From positions 1 to 6,645 of the forward strand of contig DASQEZ010000308.1 in the NCBI GenBank assembly GCA_035633415.1: DNA of 6,645 nt, in the 5' to 3' direction. A program made the position numbers and the translations under genes. This document shows, one piece after another, positions 1 to 5,278 of the stretch. The stretch comes from Fodinibacter sp035633415 (GTDB taxonomy: Bacteria > Actinomycetota > Actinomycetes > Actinomycetales > Dermatophilaceae). How positions within the stretch are numbered: the stretch's first letter is position 1; the number at the start of each line of letters is the position of its first letter. The notes beneath the pieces were generated by a model. It was not told where the DNA came from. It ran no database searches and saw only the letters and a program-made list of their open reading frames with translations.

Positions 1-53
1 GCCCCGGCGAAGGCGGTCAGCACGTCGTCGTGCATCTCGTCGACCCAGCGCAC
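1..53 (-). CDS. Possible start of an unidentified gene, cut by the window edge
   Basis: A GTG codon (53-51) opens a frame that runs leftward off the window: V-R-W-V-D-E-M-H-D-D-V-L-T-A-F-A-G. The third codon positions are almost all G or C, as in the clear genes here. A GAGGTG ribosome-binding-site-like sequence (about 62-67) sits 8 bases upstream of the GTG. Only 17 residues are visible, too few to recognise a family. The frame has no stop for some distance upstream, so the start is a choice based on the RBS. If the 98-119 repeat is an island end, this gene belongs to the original chromosome flank. Confidence 0.25.
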   Translation of the reverse strand, partial: MRWVDEMHDDVLTAFAG

Positions 54-97
54 CGGAAAGGCACCTCGCGCGGACCAGGGCGTTCGTGGTGGAGGAC

Positions 98-119
98 GTG
101 TGGTCGTGGATGTGGAGGG
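98..119 (+). repeat. Distal copy of the tRNA-Val 3'-end repeat (att-like)
   Basis: This 22-bp stretch matches 1012-1033 at every position except 105 (C here, G at 1019). The identical core GTGGATGTGGAGGG (106-119) is the complement of the acceptor and T-stem end of tRNA-Val(CAC). The single mismatch falls in the CCA: read as tRNA, this copy ends A-CGA instead of A-CCA. No other tRNA part is present beyond 119, so it is not a tRNA gene. Confidence 0.5.
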
Positions 120-192
120 TGAGGCTGGGGGCGGGGTGTCCGCAGACCGGCAGACAGCAGTGAGGGGTAGGCCGACGGTAGCCTCGTCCGGC

Positions 193-489
193 ATGGCGGA
201 GATCATCACGGTGGGCAGCTGGGAGATAGGGACCGAGCACTACGACGCGGAGGGAATGAAGCACGATCTGCGCGTGCGACTCACGGGGCGCCTACCTGGC
301 GGCGTCCGAGCGGTGAAGCTCCTGGAGGGCGATCACTGGCCTCACTGGAGCCGGTGGCCTCTGACTGATGGCCCCAACGTCCGCAACCAGCTCGGGGACG
401 TCCTGACTCTCGGCCGGGTCCTTGACGTTTCGCGGCAGGAGGCCCTCGACGCGCTCGACGAAGCGCTGAGGGCGCTGCAGAGCGAGTAG
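193..489 (+). CDS. Hypothetical protein, 98 aa, inside the putative insertion
   Basis: The frame from ATG 193 to TAG 487-489 encodes a soluble, acidic protein of 98 residues that I do not recognise. It begins M-A-E-I-I-T-V-G-S-W-E-I-G. It has a Trp/His-rich middle (D-H-W-P-H-W-S-R-W, about residues 46-54) and ends in an Asp/Glu/Ala/Leu-rich amphipathic helix (E-A-L-D-A-L-D-E-A-L-R-A-L). The frame stays open upstream to about 100, but that part is Gly/Arg low-complexity and overlaps the att-like repeat, so the ATG at 193 is preferred. No good ribosome-binding site precedes it. Codon use includes ATA, GGA, CTA, CGA, AGG, CTT and GTT, which are rare in the neighbouring genes. This fits recent transfer or weak coding status. 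There is no signal peptide or membrane segment. A hairpin at 506-540 could terminate it. Confidence 0.42.
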   Translation: MAEIITVGSWEIGTEHYDAEGMKHDLRVRLTGRLPGGVRAVKLLEGDHWPHWSRWPLTDGPNVRNQLGDVLTLGRVLDVSRQEALDALDEALRALQSE

Positions 490-972
490 CCACGCCGGTT
501 TGGCGCGCCCCGGGGAGACGGCGGGCCTCGACCCGGGGCGCTGGGCCCACGTGCCCGGGGGGGTGGGCGCATGGACCTGCCGTCGATTCTGGCAGGCCTC
601 GTCGGGTCGTGTCAGCCGGTCCTGCGACGCTGTAGAACGTGTGGACCCACACCCTTGCCGACGTCGACCCACAGCGCGACCAGGACGAGGAGGCATGGGC
701 GCGCGAGCAGGCAGCGCGACGCTGGCGGACGTCGGCGGCCGGCCCGGGCCCGTGGATCGAGCTCGAGGGGCGCCGGGTGCGGCGGTGGAGCGTGCGCCGG
801 CATACGCCAGACCAGCCCCCGGGACGACGAGGTCGACCCACTCGACCTCGAGCGCGGCCGCGTCGGGCGTGTGGATCGCGCCGTGGGCGAGGCACGGTGC
901 GAGGCGCTGCGTCGCGGCGGCCGAGTCGTCGGCGAGTGCCCATGCGAGACGTCCGCGCCAACCGGACACGAA
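490..972. other. No clear gene; possible decayed coding sequence on both strands
   Basis: No frame is convincingly coding along the whole stretch. From GTG 639 the plus strand reads a plausible hydrophilic protein for about 60 codons (V-W-T-H-T-L-A-D-V-D-P-Q... to W-S-V-R-R-H-T-P-D-Q-P-P). The sense then moves by one base near 816-823, a run of five C, into a frame reading R-D-D-E-V-D-P-L-D-L-E-R that stops at 1000-1002. This resembles a frameshifted remnant. Opposite it, the minus strand at about 985-800 reads an equally natural stretch (L-A-W-A-L-A-D-D-S-A-A-A-T-Q-R-L, later E-V-E-W-V-D-L-V-V-P-G) that then fades into Pro/Arg/Ala noise. Both frames share codon phase, so GC bias cannot separate them. 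I recognise no family in either. Confidence 0.3.
506..540 (+). terminator. Hairpin after the 98-aa ORF
   Basis: A 9-bp perfect GC stem (506-514 pairing with 532-540) closes a 17-base loop, starting 16 bases after the stop codon at 489. There is no T tract, and GC-rich hairpins arise easily in this DNA, so it is only a possible terminator for the upstream ORF. Confidence 0.3.
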
Positions 973-1010
973 GCGGCCCCTCATCCGCATTTCTGCAGGT
1001 GAGGGGCCGC
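973..1010 (-). terminator. Terminator of tRNA-Val(CAC)
   Basis: A perfect 11-bp inverted repeat (973-983 with 1000-1010; arm GCGGCCCCTCA) with a 16-base loop begins 7 bases past the CCA end of tRNA-Val on the minus strand. Only a short TT follows, but strong hairpins without long U tails are usual in actinobacteria. It lies on the island side of the att-like repeat, so an inserted element could have supplied it. Confidence 0.7.
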
Positions 1011-1011
1011 T

Positions 1012-1033
1012 GTGTGGTGGTGGATGTGGAGGG
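1012..1033 (+). repeat. tRNA-proximal copy of the att-like repeat
   Basis: This is the partner of 98-119 (914 bp apart, 21 of 22 identical). It covers six bases beyond the tRNA, the CCA (1018-1020), discriminator A (1021), the 3' acceptor strand (1022-1028) and the 3' strand of the T-stem (1029-1033). Similarity ends sharply on both sides (1034 and 1011). Confidence 0.5.
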
Positions 1034-1094
1034 ACTCGAACCCCCGGCCTCTCGCGTGTGAAGCGAACGCTCTAACCAACTGAGCTACACATCC
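1018..1094 (-). tRNA. tRNA-Val (anticodon CAC)
   Basis: The minus strand folds into a complete cloverleaf. The acceptor is GGATGTG/CACATCC, the D-arm stem is GCTC/GAGC, and the anticodon stem TTCGC/GCGAG holds the loop TTCACAC. Anticodon CAC reads the Val codon GTG. The T-arm is GGGGG-TTCGAGT-CCCTC with one G-U pair, and the discriminator base is A. Unlike the three tRNAs at 5172-5444, this gene encodes its 3' CCA (1018-1020). It is followed by its own terminator. Its 3' end is repeated at 98-119, which suggests use as an integration site. Confidence 0.96.
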
Positions 1095-1114
1095 GTGCCG
1101 TGCGGCCTGCCGAG

Positions 1115-1120
1115 GATATA
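1115..1120 (-). promoter_or_regulatory. Possible -10 element for tRNA-Val(CAC)
   Basis: TATATC on the minus strand is a rare AT-rich spot, 20 bases before the tRNA 5' end. Transcription would start near 1108. The best -35 match at 17-base spacing (TTTCCG) is poor and falls inside the neighbouring terminator hairpin, so this is tentative. Confidence 0.25.
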
Positions 1121-1154
1121 CGGCATCCCGGGGCTCGCGGAAATCGGGATGCCG
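1121..1154 (-). terminator. Terminator of the channel-kinase-pabBC gene block
   Basis: A perfect 10-bp inverted repeat (CGGCATCCCG, 1121-1130, pairing with 1145-1154) with a 14-base loop lies 20 bases after the stop codon of the last gene of the block. No U tract follows. It separates the protein operon from the tRNA-Val transcript. Confidence 0.65.
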
Positions 1155-1174
1155 GTGACGCGGGTGGCGCTGGG

Positions 1175-1633
1175 CTACAGGCCGGCGTTCGCCTCGAGCC
1201 ACGTCGTGACGGCATCGGGCACGAAGCCGGGCACCCCCGAGAACCACATGACGAGCCACAGCGCCCCGGCGACGACCAGAGCGGTGCCCAGGCCGACGAG
1301 CGCCTTGACCCACCAGGACTGCTCCTTGATCCACTGCTCCCAGGCCCGCACCTTCGCCTTGACGAAGTCGAGCAGCTTCGCCGCCGGCTCGAACTCCGAC
1401 GCCCAGATCGCGATGCCGAGGATGACGATGAGCCAGCCCGGCCCGGGCAGCGGCACGAGGGCGAATCCGCCGAGCACGAGCACGAGGCCGACGGCGAAGA
1501 CGACGACCCGGTAGATGGTGAGCCAGGTGGGGTTGGCGCGGATCCGGCGGCGCCAGGCCCAGTCCTTGTCGTCGTCGCTCGGGTCGCGCAGCAGGCGGTT
1601 GGTGTGGGGCTCGTGCCCGGAGTCCGGCGTCAC
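1175..1633 (-). CDS. TIGR02611-type PGPGW transmembrane protein, 152 aa
   Basis: This is a small membrane protein of unknown molecular function, of the actinobacterial TIGR02611 (PGPGW) family. After a charged cytoplasmic-looking N-terminus (residues 1-36) come two close hydrophobic segments (about 38-60 and 64-80). The signature P-L-P-G-P-G-W at 61-67 joins them and W-A-S-E-F-E-P follows. An amphipathic Lys/Trp-rich stretch (about 85-108) precedes a third membrane segment (108-131) and a short tail. The GTG start is supported by a perfect AAGGAGG seven bases upstream and by the GTGA overlap with the pabC stop. It is last in the block, before the 1121-1154 hairpin. A role in folate synthesis is not implied: only the position links it to pabBC. 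Confidence 0.87.
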   Translation of the reverse strand: MTPDSGHEPHTNRLLRDPSDDDKDWAWRRRIRANPTWLTIYRVVVFAVGLVLVLGGFALVPLPGPGWLIVILGIAIWASEFEPAAKLLDFVKAKVRAWEQWIKEQSWWVKALVGLGTALVVAGALWLVMWFSGVPGFVPDAVTTWLEANAGL

Positions 1634-2472
1634 GGGTCGACCTCCTTCGCGGCGTGCCGGGCCCACACGTCGGCCACCCGCGTGGTGACCGGGCCCGGCG
1701 CGGGCAGCGCGCGCCCGTCGACGGCGGAGACCGGGAAGACGTCCTTGATCGAGGACGTGAGGAACACCTCGTCGGCACGCTCCAGGACATCGAGCGGCAT
1801 GGCCTCCTCGGCGACCTCGACCCCCTCGTGGGCGCACCACTCGAGCACGAGCTCGCGGGTGACCCCGGCGAGGCACCCGCTCGAGAGCGGCGGCGTGCGC
1901 ACGACGCCGTCGAGCACGACGAAGACGTTGCTGCCGGTGGCCTCGCACAGCTCGCCCCGGGTGTTGGCGAAGAGCGCCTCGAGGGCCCCCCGCTCCTGGG
2001 CGGCGGCCAGGGCGATGACGTTGTCGGCGTACGACGTCGTCTTGAGCCCGGCCGTGGCCGCCCGCTCGTTGCGCACCCACGGGACGGTCACGACGGAGCC
2101 GTGGGCCGGGGGCCGGGCGTGCGGAACGGCGGTGACGATGTGGGTGAGGTCGGAGTCGTGGCGGTCCGACCCGAGCGGACCCCGCCCCGCGGTCACGGTG
2201 ACGCGCAGGCGGCCGAACTCGACCGGCTCGCCGGCGAGCACGGCGCCCATCCCCTCACGGATGCGGTCGTGGTCGGCGGGCGGCAGGCCCAGGCCCGCCA
2301 TCGTGCGGTCCAGCCGGCGCAGGTGGCGCGTGACCGCGAACGGCACGCCCCGATCGACCTTGGCCGTCTCGAACGCACCGTCGCCGACGGTCACCCCGTG
2401 GTCGACGGCACTGACCGCGGGGGCGTCGGCATCGACGAGCCTCCCGTCGACCCACACCCTGATCTCACTCAT
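1630..2472 (-). CDS. pabC: Aminodeoxychorismate lyase (class IV PLP aminotransferase fold), 280 aa
   Basis: A fold-type IV PLP enzyme, inferred to cleave 4-amino-4-deoxychorismate to 4-aminobenzoate and pyruvate in the cytoplasm, in folate synthesis. The N-terminus shows V-W-V-D-G-R-L-V and H-G-V-T-V-G-D-G-A-F-E (25-35). Lys144 in G-L-K-T-T-S-Y is the expected PLP-binding lysine. E-A-T-G-S-N-V-F (177-184), with Glu177, is the conserved cofactor-site motif. T-P-P-L-S-S-G-C-L-A-G-V-T-R (193-206) and L-T-S-S-I-K-D-V-F-P-V (238-248) complete the family pattern. The length is normal. GGAAGGG lies eight bases before the ATG, inside the end of pabB. The gap to pabB is 3 bp. Branched-chain and D-amino-acid aminotransferases share the fold, but the pabB neighbour makes PabC by far the best call. 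Confidence 0.9.
   Translation of the reverse strand: MSEIRVWVDGRLVDADAPAVSAVDHGVTVGDGAFETAKVDRGVPFAVTRHLRRLDRTMAGLGLPPADHDRIREGMGAVLAGEPVEFGRLRVTVTAGRGPLGSDRHDSDLTHIVTAVPHARPPAHGSVVTVPWVRNERAATAGLKTTSYADNVIALAAAQERGALEALFANTRGELCEATGSNVFVVLDGVVRTPPLSSGCLAGVTRELVLEWCAHEGVEVAEEAMPLDVLERADEVFLTSSIKDVFPVSAVDGRALPAPGPVTTRVADVWARHAAKEVDP
1641..1647 (-). promoter_or_regulatory. Consensus ribosome-binding site fixing the GTG start at 1633
   Basis: AAGGAGG on the minus strand lies seven bases before GTG 1633-1631 and within the last codons of pabC. It is the best Shine-Dalgarno in the window. It settles the start of the PGPGW gene, whose frame is otherwise open far upstream, and suggests strong initiation independent of coupling. 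Confidence 0.8.
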
Positions 2473-2475
2473 GCG

Positions 2476-3531
2476 TCACACCCTTCCATGCGCCGCGCCC
2501 TCCCCCGTGGCGAGACCCACGAGACGCGCCGCCTTGAGCTCGGTCTCCTCCCACTCACCAACGGCGTCGCTCGCCCAGGTGATCCCGGCGCCCGTGCCGA
2601 ACCGAAGCACCCGTGCGCCGCGCGCGTCGCGGGCGGCCCAGAACGTGCGGATGCCGACCGCGAGCTCCGCCTCGTCGCGGTCGGCGTCGACCCACCCGAC
2701 CGCGCCGCAGTACGGCCCCCGTGGGGCGGGCTCGAGGTCGGCGATGGCCTGGAGCGCGGTGTGCTTCGGTGCCCCGCTCACCGACCCGGGCGGGAAGCTC
2801 GCGGCGAGCAGCTCGGGCCATCCCACGCCCTCGCGCAGGCGCCCCGAGACGTCGGAGACCAGGTGCACGAGGCCGGGGTGCTCCTCGACGCGGCACAGGT
2901 GGTCGACCTCGACCGAGCCCGGCCGGCTCACGTGCCCCAGGTCGTGGCGCACGAGGTCGACGATCATGACGTTCTCGGAGTAGTCCTTGGCGAGGAGCCC
3001 GTCGGCGGTGCGCGCCGTCCCCTTGATCGGCCGGGAGGTGACCCGGTCGCCGTGCCGCACGAGGTACGCCTCCGGTGAGGCGCACACGACCTCCAGGCCG
3101 GCCTCGGGCAGGTCGATCGTCGCGGCGTAGGGCGCCGGGTTCCCCGCCGCGAGGAGGGCACCCAGGTCGCTGATCTCGGCGTCCTCGGGCAGGTCGTGCT
3201 CCATCACCCGGCAGAGGTTGACCTGGTACACCGTGCCGGCCGCGATCCGGCGGCGCACCTCGGCCACGCCCTCGAGGTAGGCCGCCCGGCCCAGGCTGGT
3301 GCGCCACGCGCCGGGAAGAGCGGGCCACCGCGCGGCGCCGACCGCGCGACCCGGGGCGCCCACGGCACCGGGCCCGCGTCGCACCTCGTCCATCCGCACC
3401 GCCGTGAGCCCGCCCTCGAAGGTGAGCACCACGACCCAGAAGCCGCTCGTGAGGTCGCCCGCGTCGTGGCTGACGGCGCGGACGCCGCGGGCCATGCGCG
3501 ACCCGAACCTCGCCTCCGACACGCCCCGCAT
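2476..3531 (-). CDS. pabB: Aminodeoxychorismate synthase component I (chorismate-binding), 351 aa
   Basis: It aminates chorismate to 4-amino-4-deoxychorismate, using ammonia from a PabA glutaminase that is not in this window. The chorismate-binding domain fills about residues 80-340: A-G-T-V-Y-Q-V-N-L-C-R (98-108), S-P-E-A-Y-L (152-157), S-R-P-I-K-G-T (166-172), E-N-V-M-I-V-D-L-V-R-H-D (186-197), H-L-V-S-D-V-S-G (223-230), P-P-G-S-V-S-G-A-P-K (247-256), and the Glu-rich metal-site segment near 287-289. Lys170 in PIKGT is the residue that marks PabB; anthranilate synthase has PIAGT there. The N-terminal subdomain is short, as in compact actinobacterial forms, and no glutaminase domain is fused. 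The start is uncertain: no good RBS precedes ATG 3531, and GTG 3522 or ATG 3495 are alternatives. I keep the longest form because it retains A-R-F-G. Confidence 0.9.
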   Translation of the reverse strand: MRGVSEARFGSRMARGVRAVSHDAGDLTSGFWVVVLTFEGGLTAVRMDEVRRGPGAVGAPGRAVGAARWPALPGAWRTSLGRAAYLEGVAEVRRRIAAGTVYQVNLCRVMEHDLPEDAEISDLGALLAAGNPAPYAATIDLPEAGLEVVCASPEAYLVRHGDRVTSRPIKGTARTADGLLAKDYSENVMIVDLVRHDLGHVSRPGSVEVDHLCRVEEHPGLVHLVSDVSGRLREGVGWPELLAASFPPGSVSGAPKHTALQAIADLEPAPRGPYCGAVGWVDADRDEAELAVGIRTFWAARDARGARVLRFGTGAGITWASDAVGEWEETELKAARLVGLATGEGAAHGRV

Positions 3532-3547
3532 CGTATGCGGCGGGGCG
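3522..3547 (-). promoter_or_regulatory. Hairpin at the kinase-pabB junction overlapping the pabB start
   Basis: The only real gap in the gene block (3532-3570) holds an inverted repeat. CCGCAT (3526-3531) pairs with ATGCGG (3535-3540) across a 3-base loop, or in a longer form cgccccgcat pairs with atgc plus ggggcg around a 3-base bulge (3522-3547). The pabB ATG lies in the stem. It could hide the start codon, attenuate transcription, or be a chance GC hairpin. It also shows no Shine-Dalgarno before the ATG. Confidence 0.35.
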
Positions 3548-3570
3548 CCCGAGCAGGTGCCGAGCAGAGC

Positions 3571-4239
3571 TCAGGTGCTGCGGACGACCAGGTCGGCACG
3601 GTCGAACGTCGAGCGCACGAACGCCGCGTTGGGGACGTCGACGGCCTCGACCCAGGCCGCTGCCCGCTCGGGCGGCTTGCCGAACTCGACGTGGCGCGCC
3701 ACGAGCCGGGCCATGCGCACGTCGGGGTCGACCTCGACGGCCCACACCTCGTCGACCAGCCGGCGCACCGCCGACCACGGGCCGTCGTCGACGAGCAGGT
3801 AGTTGCCCTCGGTGACGACGACCTCGGTGCCCGCGGGCACCCCGATGGCGCCGGCCACCGACTCCTCGATCGACCGGTCGTAGGTCGGAGCCCACACCGT
3901 GTGCGGGCCGGCGTCGCGCAGCCGCGCCAACAGTGCCGCGTACCCGGCTCCGTCGAAGGTGTCGATGGCGCCCTTGCGGTCCGCGCGGCCGAGCGCGGCG
4001 AGGGCGACGTTGGCGAGGTGGAAGCCGTCCATCGGCACCAGCACCGCCGTCGTGCCCCGCTGTTGCAGGCCCGCCACGAGGGATGCCGTGAGCGTCGACT
4101 TGCCCGCGCCCGGTTCTCCCGTGACGCCGACGACGACAGGCCGGCCCGCACCGCTGCGGGCCCGCAACGCCAGGACCCGGTCCACGAGCGTGGCGAGCGT
4201 GGGGGCGTACTCACCCGGCTGAGCGGTCTGCCCCGTCAT
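3571..4239 (-). CDS. P-loop nucleoside/nucleotide kinase-like protein (uridine kinase/PRK superfamily), 222 aa
   Basis: A cytoplasmic ATP-dependent small-molecule kinase; the substrate cannot be read from the sequence. Walker A is G-E-P-G-A-G-K-S-T (41-49). It is followed by P-M-D-G-F-H-L (69-75), R-K-G-A-I-D-T-F-D (88-96), P-T-Y-D-R (118-122) and the strand-end motif E-G-N-Y-L-L (144-149). A C-terminal lid region with E-F-G-K-P-P-E-R and V-D-V-P-N-A precedes the end. This order is that of the phosphoribulokinase/uridine kinase superfamily, closest by eye to proteins annotated as nucleoside/nucleotide kinase family (YggC-like, fructose or pantothenate kinase relatives). The ATG overlaps the channel gene stop as ATGA, so translation is probably coupled; no clear RBS is present. 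It is followed by the hairpin gap before pabB. Confidence 0.85.
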   Translation of the reverse strand: MTGQTAQPGEYAPTLATLVDRVLALRARSGAGRPVVVGVTGEPGAGKSTLTASLVAGLQQRGTTAVLVPMDGFHLANVALAALGRADRKGAIDTFDGAGYAALLARLRDAGPHTVWAPTYDRSIEESVAGAIGVPAGTEVVVTEGNYLLVDDGPWSAVRRLVDEVWAVEVDPDVRMARLVARHVEFGKPPERAAAWVEAVDVPNAAFVRSTFDRADLVVRST

Positions 4240-5009
4240 TTCGTGCGCCCGCCGGCGAACTGCGACACCACGATCGCCACGATCGTGACGAGGAAGACCT
4301 GGCCGAGCACGGCTTCGGACGAGACGAGCAGCCGGGACAGCTCGGTGGTGGGCACGACGTCGCCGATGCCGAGCGTCGACATCGTCGTGAGGCTGAGGTA
4401 GGTGAAGGTGCTCGACTCCTGAGGCCCCCCGAACGCCGGGACCGAGCTCCACACGTCGACCGCCTGGAACAACGCCGCGTACGCCACGCCGATCTGCAGG
4501 TAGGCGGTGATCGCGCCGAGCACCGTGCGACCACCGACCACCGTGTGCTGGGCGATCCGGCGGATGACGATGATCGGCACCACGATGACCAGGACGAGCC
4601 ACAGCGGGTCGGCCGCGCGGGGGGGGACGCCGATGAAGGAGCTCTCACCGGCGACCACCTCGACGAGGGACAGGAAGGCCAACAGCCCGACGGCCACCAG
4701 GACCGCGACCGTCACCACTCGACGGCCCCGGCGCCGCATCCCGGTCGCCCGGGCGGCCGCGAGCAGGGCCGCACCGCTCATCGCGTGGCCGAGGAGGGAG
4801 TCACCGTACGACGAGTCGACGTTGATCAGCGAGGACACGACGATCGTGGCGATGACGAAGAACAGCACGACGCCGAACCGGTCGACCGGGTCGGCCCGCC
4901 ACTCCTGCCAGAGCCGGATCGGCCACGGCCCGACAGCACGCACCGCGGTCGCACCGGTGCCTGGAGGGGGCTCGACCGGGCCCGCCGTCTCGGAGTGGTC
5001 GGTGCTCAC
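4236..5009 (-). CDS. Potassium-channel-like membrane protein (ion channel family), 257 aa
   Basis: A predicted cytoplasmic-membrane cation channel subunit. After a Pro-rich N-terminus it has hydrophobic segments at about 45-62, 72-88, 98-118, 134-151 and 162-184. A pore region follows, then a final membrane helix at about 228-250. The pore helix and filter read T-Y-L-S-L-T-T-M-S-T-L-G-I-G-D-V-V-P (203-220), matching the Ion_trans_2-type pattern. The usual T-V-G-Y-G-D is T-L-G-I-G-D here, with Ile215 in place of Tyr. There is no charged S4-like voltage sensor and no cytoplasmic RCK or cyclic-nucleotide domain. GAGGAG lies five bases before the GTG start. This is the first gene of the block; a weak -10-like TAGGTT (5058-5063, minus) is the only promoter hint. 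Ion selectivity is unproven. Confidence 0.85.
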   Translation of the reverse strand: MSTDHSETAGPVEPPPGTGATAVRAVGPWPIRLWQEWRADPVDRFGVVLFFVIATIVVSSLINVDSSYGDSLLGHAMSGAALLAAARATGMRRRGRRVVTVAVLVAVGLLAFLSLVEVVAGESSFIGVPPRAADPLWLVLVIVVPIIVIRRIAQHTVVGGRTVLGAITAYLQIGVAYAALFQAVDVWSSVPAFGGPQESSTFTYLSLTTMSTLGIGDVVPTTELSRLLVSSEAVLGQVFLVTIVAIVVSQFAGGRTK

Positions 5010-5128
5010 CAGCGCTCCTCGTCGGTGGCGCCACCACGGCGGCGGCGCGGCGGGCCCAACCTATCGCCACCTCCGGCGCGGGCTCCGCGGCGCGCCGCGT
5101 CGGGCCCAGGTGGGACCGCTGCCCCGAC

Positions 5129-5164
5129 GACGAAGGCCCACCACGGGTGTGGTGGGCCTTCGTC
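5129..5164 (-). terminator. Strong terminator of the Gly-Cys-Val tRNA cluster
   Basis: A perfect 15-bp inverted repeat (5129-5143 with 5150-5164) with a 6-base loop CGGGTG starts 8 bases past the 3' end of tRNA-Val(GAC). It is the longest perfect hairpin seen in the window. It also shields the downstream channel gene from tRNA transcription. Confidence 0.88.
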
Positions 5165-5171
5165 ATACGGG

Positions 5172-5246
5172 TGGACGCGAGAGGACTCGAACCTCCGACC
5201 CCCACCGTGTCAAGGTGGTGCGCTAACCAGGCTGCGCTACGCGTCC
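5172..5246 (-). tRNA. tRNA-Val (anticodon GAC)
   Basis: A full cloverleaf on the minus strand. The acceptor is GGACGCG/CGCGTCC, the D-stem is GCGC/GCGC, and the anticodon stem CCACC/GGTGG holds the loop TTGACAC. Anticodon GAC reads Val GTC/GTT. The T-arm is GGAGG-TTCGAGT-CCTCT and the discriminator is A. CCA is not encoded (ACCC follows the acceptor). It is the third gene of the tRNA cluster, 32 bases after tRNA-Cys. Confidence 0.96.
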
Positions 5247-5278
5247 GTGGGGTACTGCTGCTCTGCGGGTACTACTCG

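Larger units (their letters stand above)
98..1033. mobile_element. Candidate remnant of a tRNA-Val-targeted insertion (no integrase seen)
   Basis: The interval is bounded by a 22-bp direct repeat (98-119 and 1012-1033, 21 of 22 identical). The right copy is the 3' end of tRNA-Val(CAC), from the start of the T-stem 3' strand through the acceptor and CCA to six bases beyond. The distal copy lies downstream of the tRNA 3' end in the same orientation, the geometry left by tyrosine-recombinase elements that insert into tRNA genes. The enclosed DNA differs from its surroundings: it has a small ORF with mixed codon use and a long stretch with no convincing gene, whereas the rest of the window is densely coding. 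No integrase, excisionase or transposase is recognisable. If this is an insertion it is a decayed or non-autonomous one. The repeat is partly GTGG-rich, which lowers its weight a little. Confidence 0.4.

Noticed and set aside
98..140. A tRNA pseudogene at the distal repeat
   Set aside because: Only the acceptor end and half of the T-stem are present; no T-loop, anticodon or D-arm follows beyond 119.
500..1075. Plus-strand open frame of 191 codons ending in tRNA-Val
   Set aside because: Its translation is Arg/Ala/Pro low-complexity and it reads through the terminator and the tRNA gene.
1100..2983. Long plus-strand open frame (over 600 codons) opposite pabC and pabB
   Set aside because: It is antisense to two genes with clear catalytic motifs, its translation is Arg/Ala/Pro/Ser-rich without a domain, and long shadow frames are expected at this GC content.
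1654..3078. Second plus-strand open frame (474 codons) in the same region
   Set aside because: It is antisense to pabC/pabB, with composition dominated by Arg, Gly, Pro, Asp and His; a GC shadow.
2476..3531. Anthranilate synthase (trpE) instead of pabB
   Set aside because: The diagnostic PIKGT lysine is present instead of PIAGT, pabC follows, and no trp genes are nearby.
3196..4401. Plus-strand open frame (401 codons) opposite pabB, kinase and channel genes
   Set aside because: It crosses three real genes on the other strand and contains no recognisable motif; a GC shadow.
5020..5128. A firm promoter for the channel-kinase-pab block
   Set aside because: Only a weak TAGGTT (-10-like) at 5058-5063 is seen and no matching -35, so it is mentioned with the channel gene but not listed as a feature.
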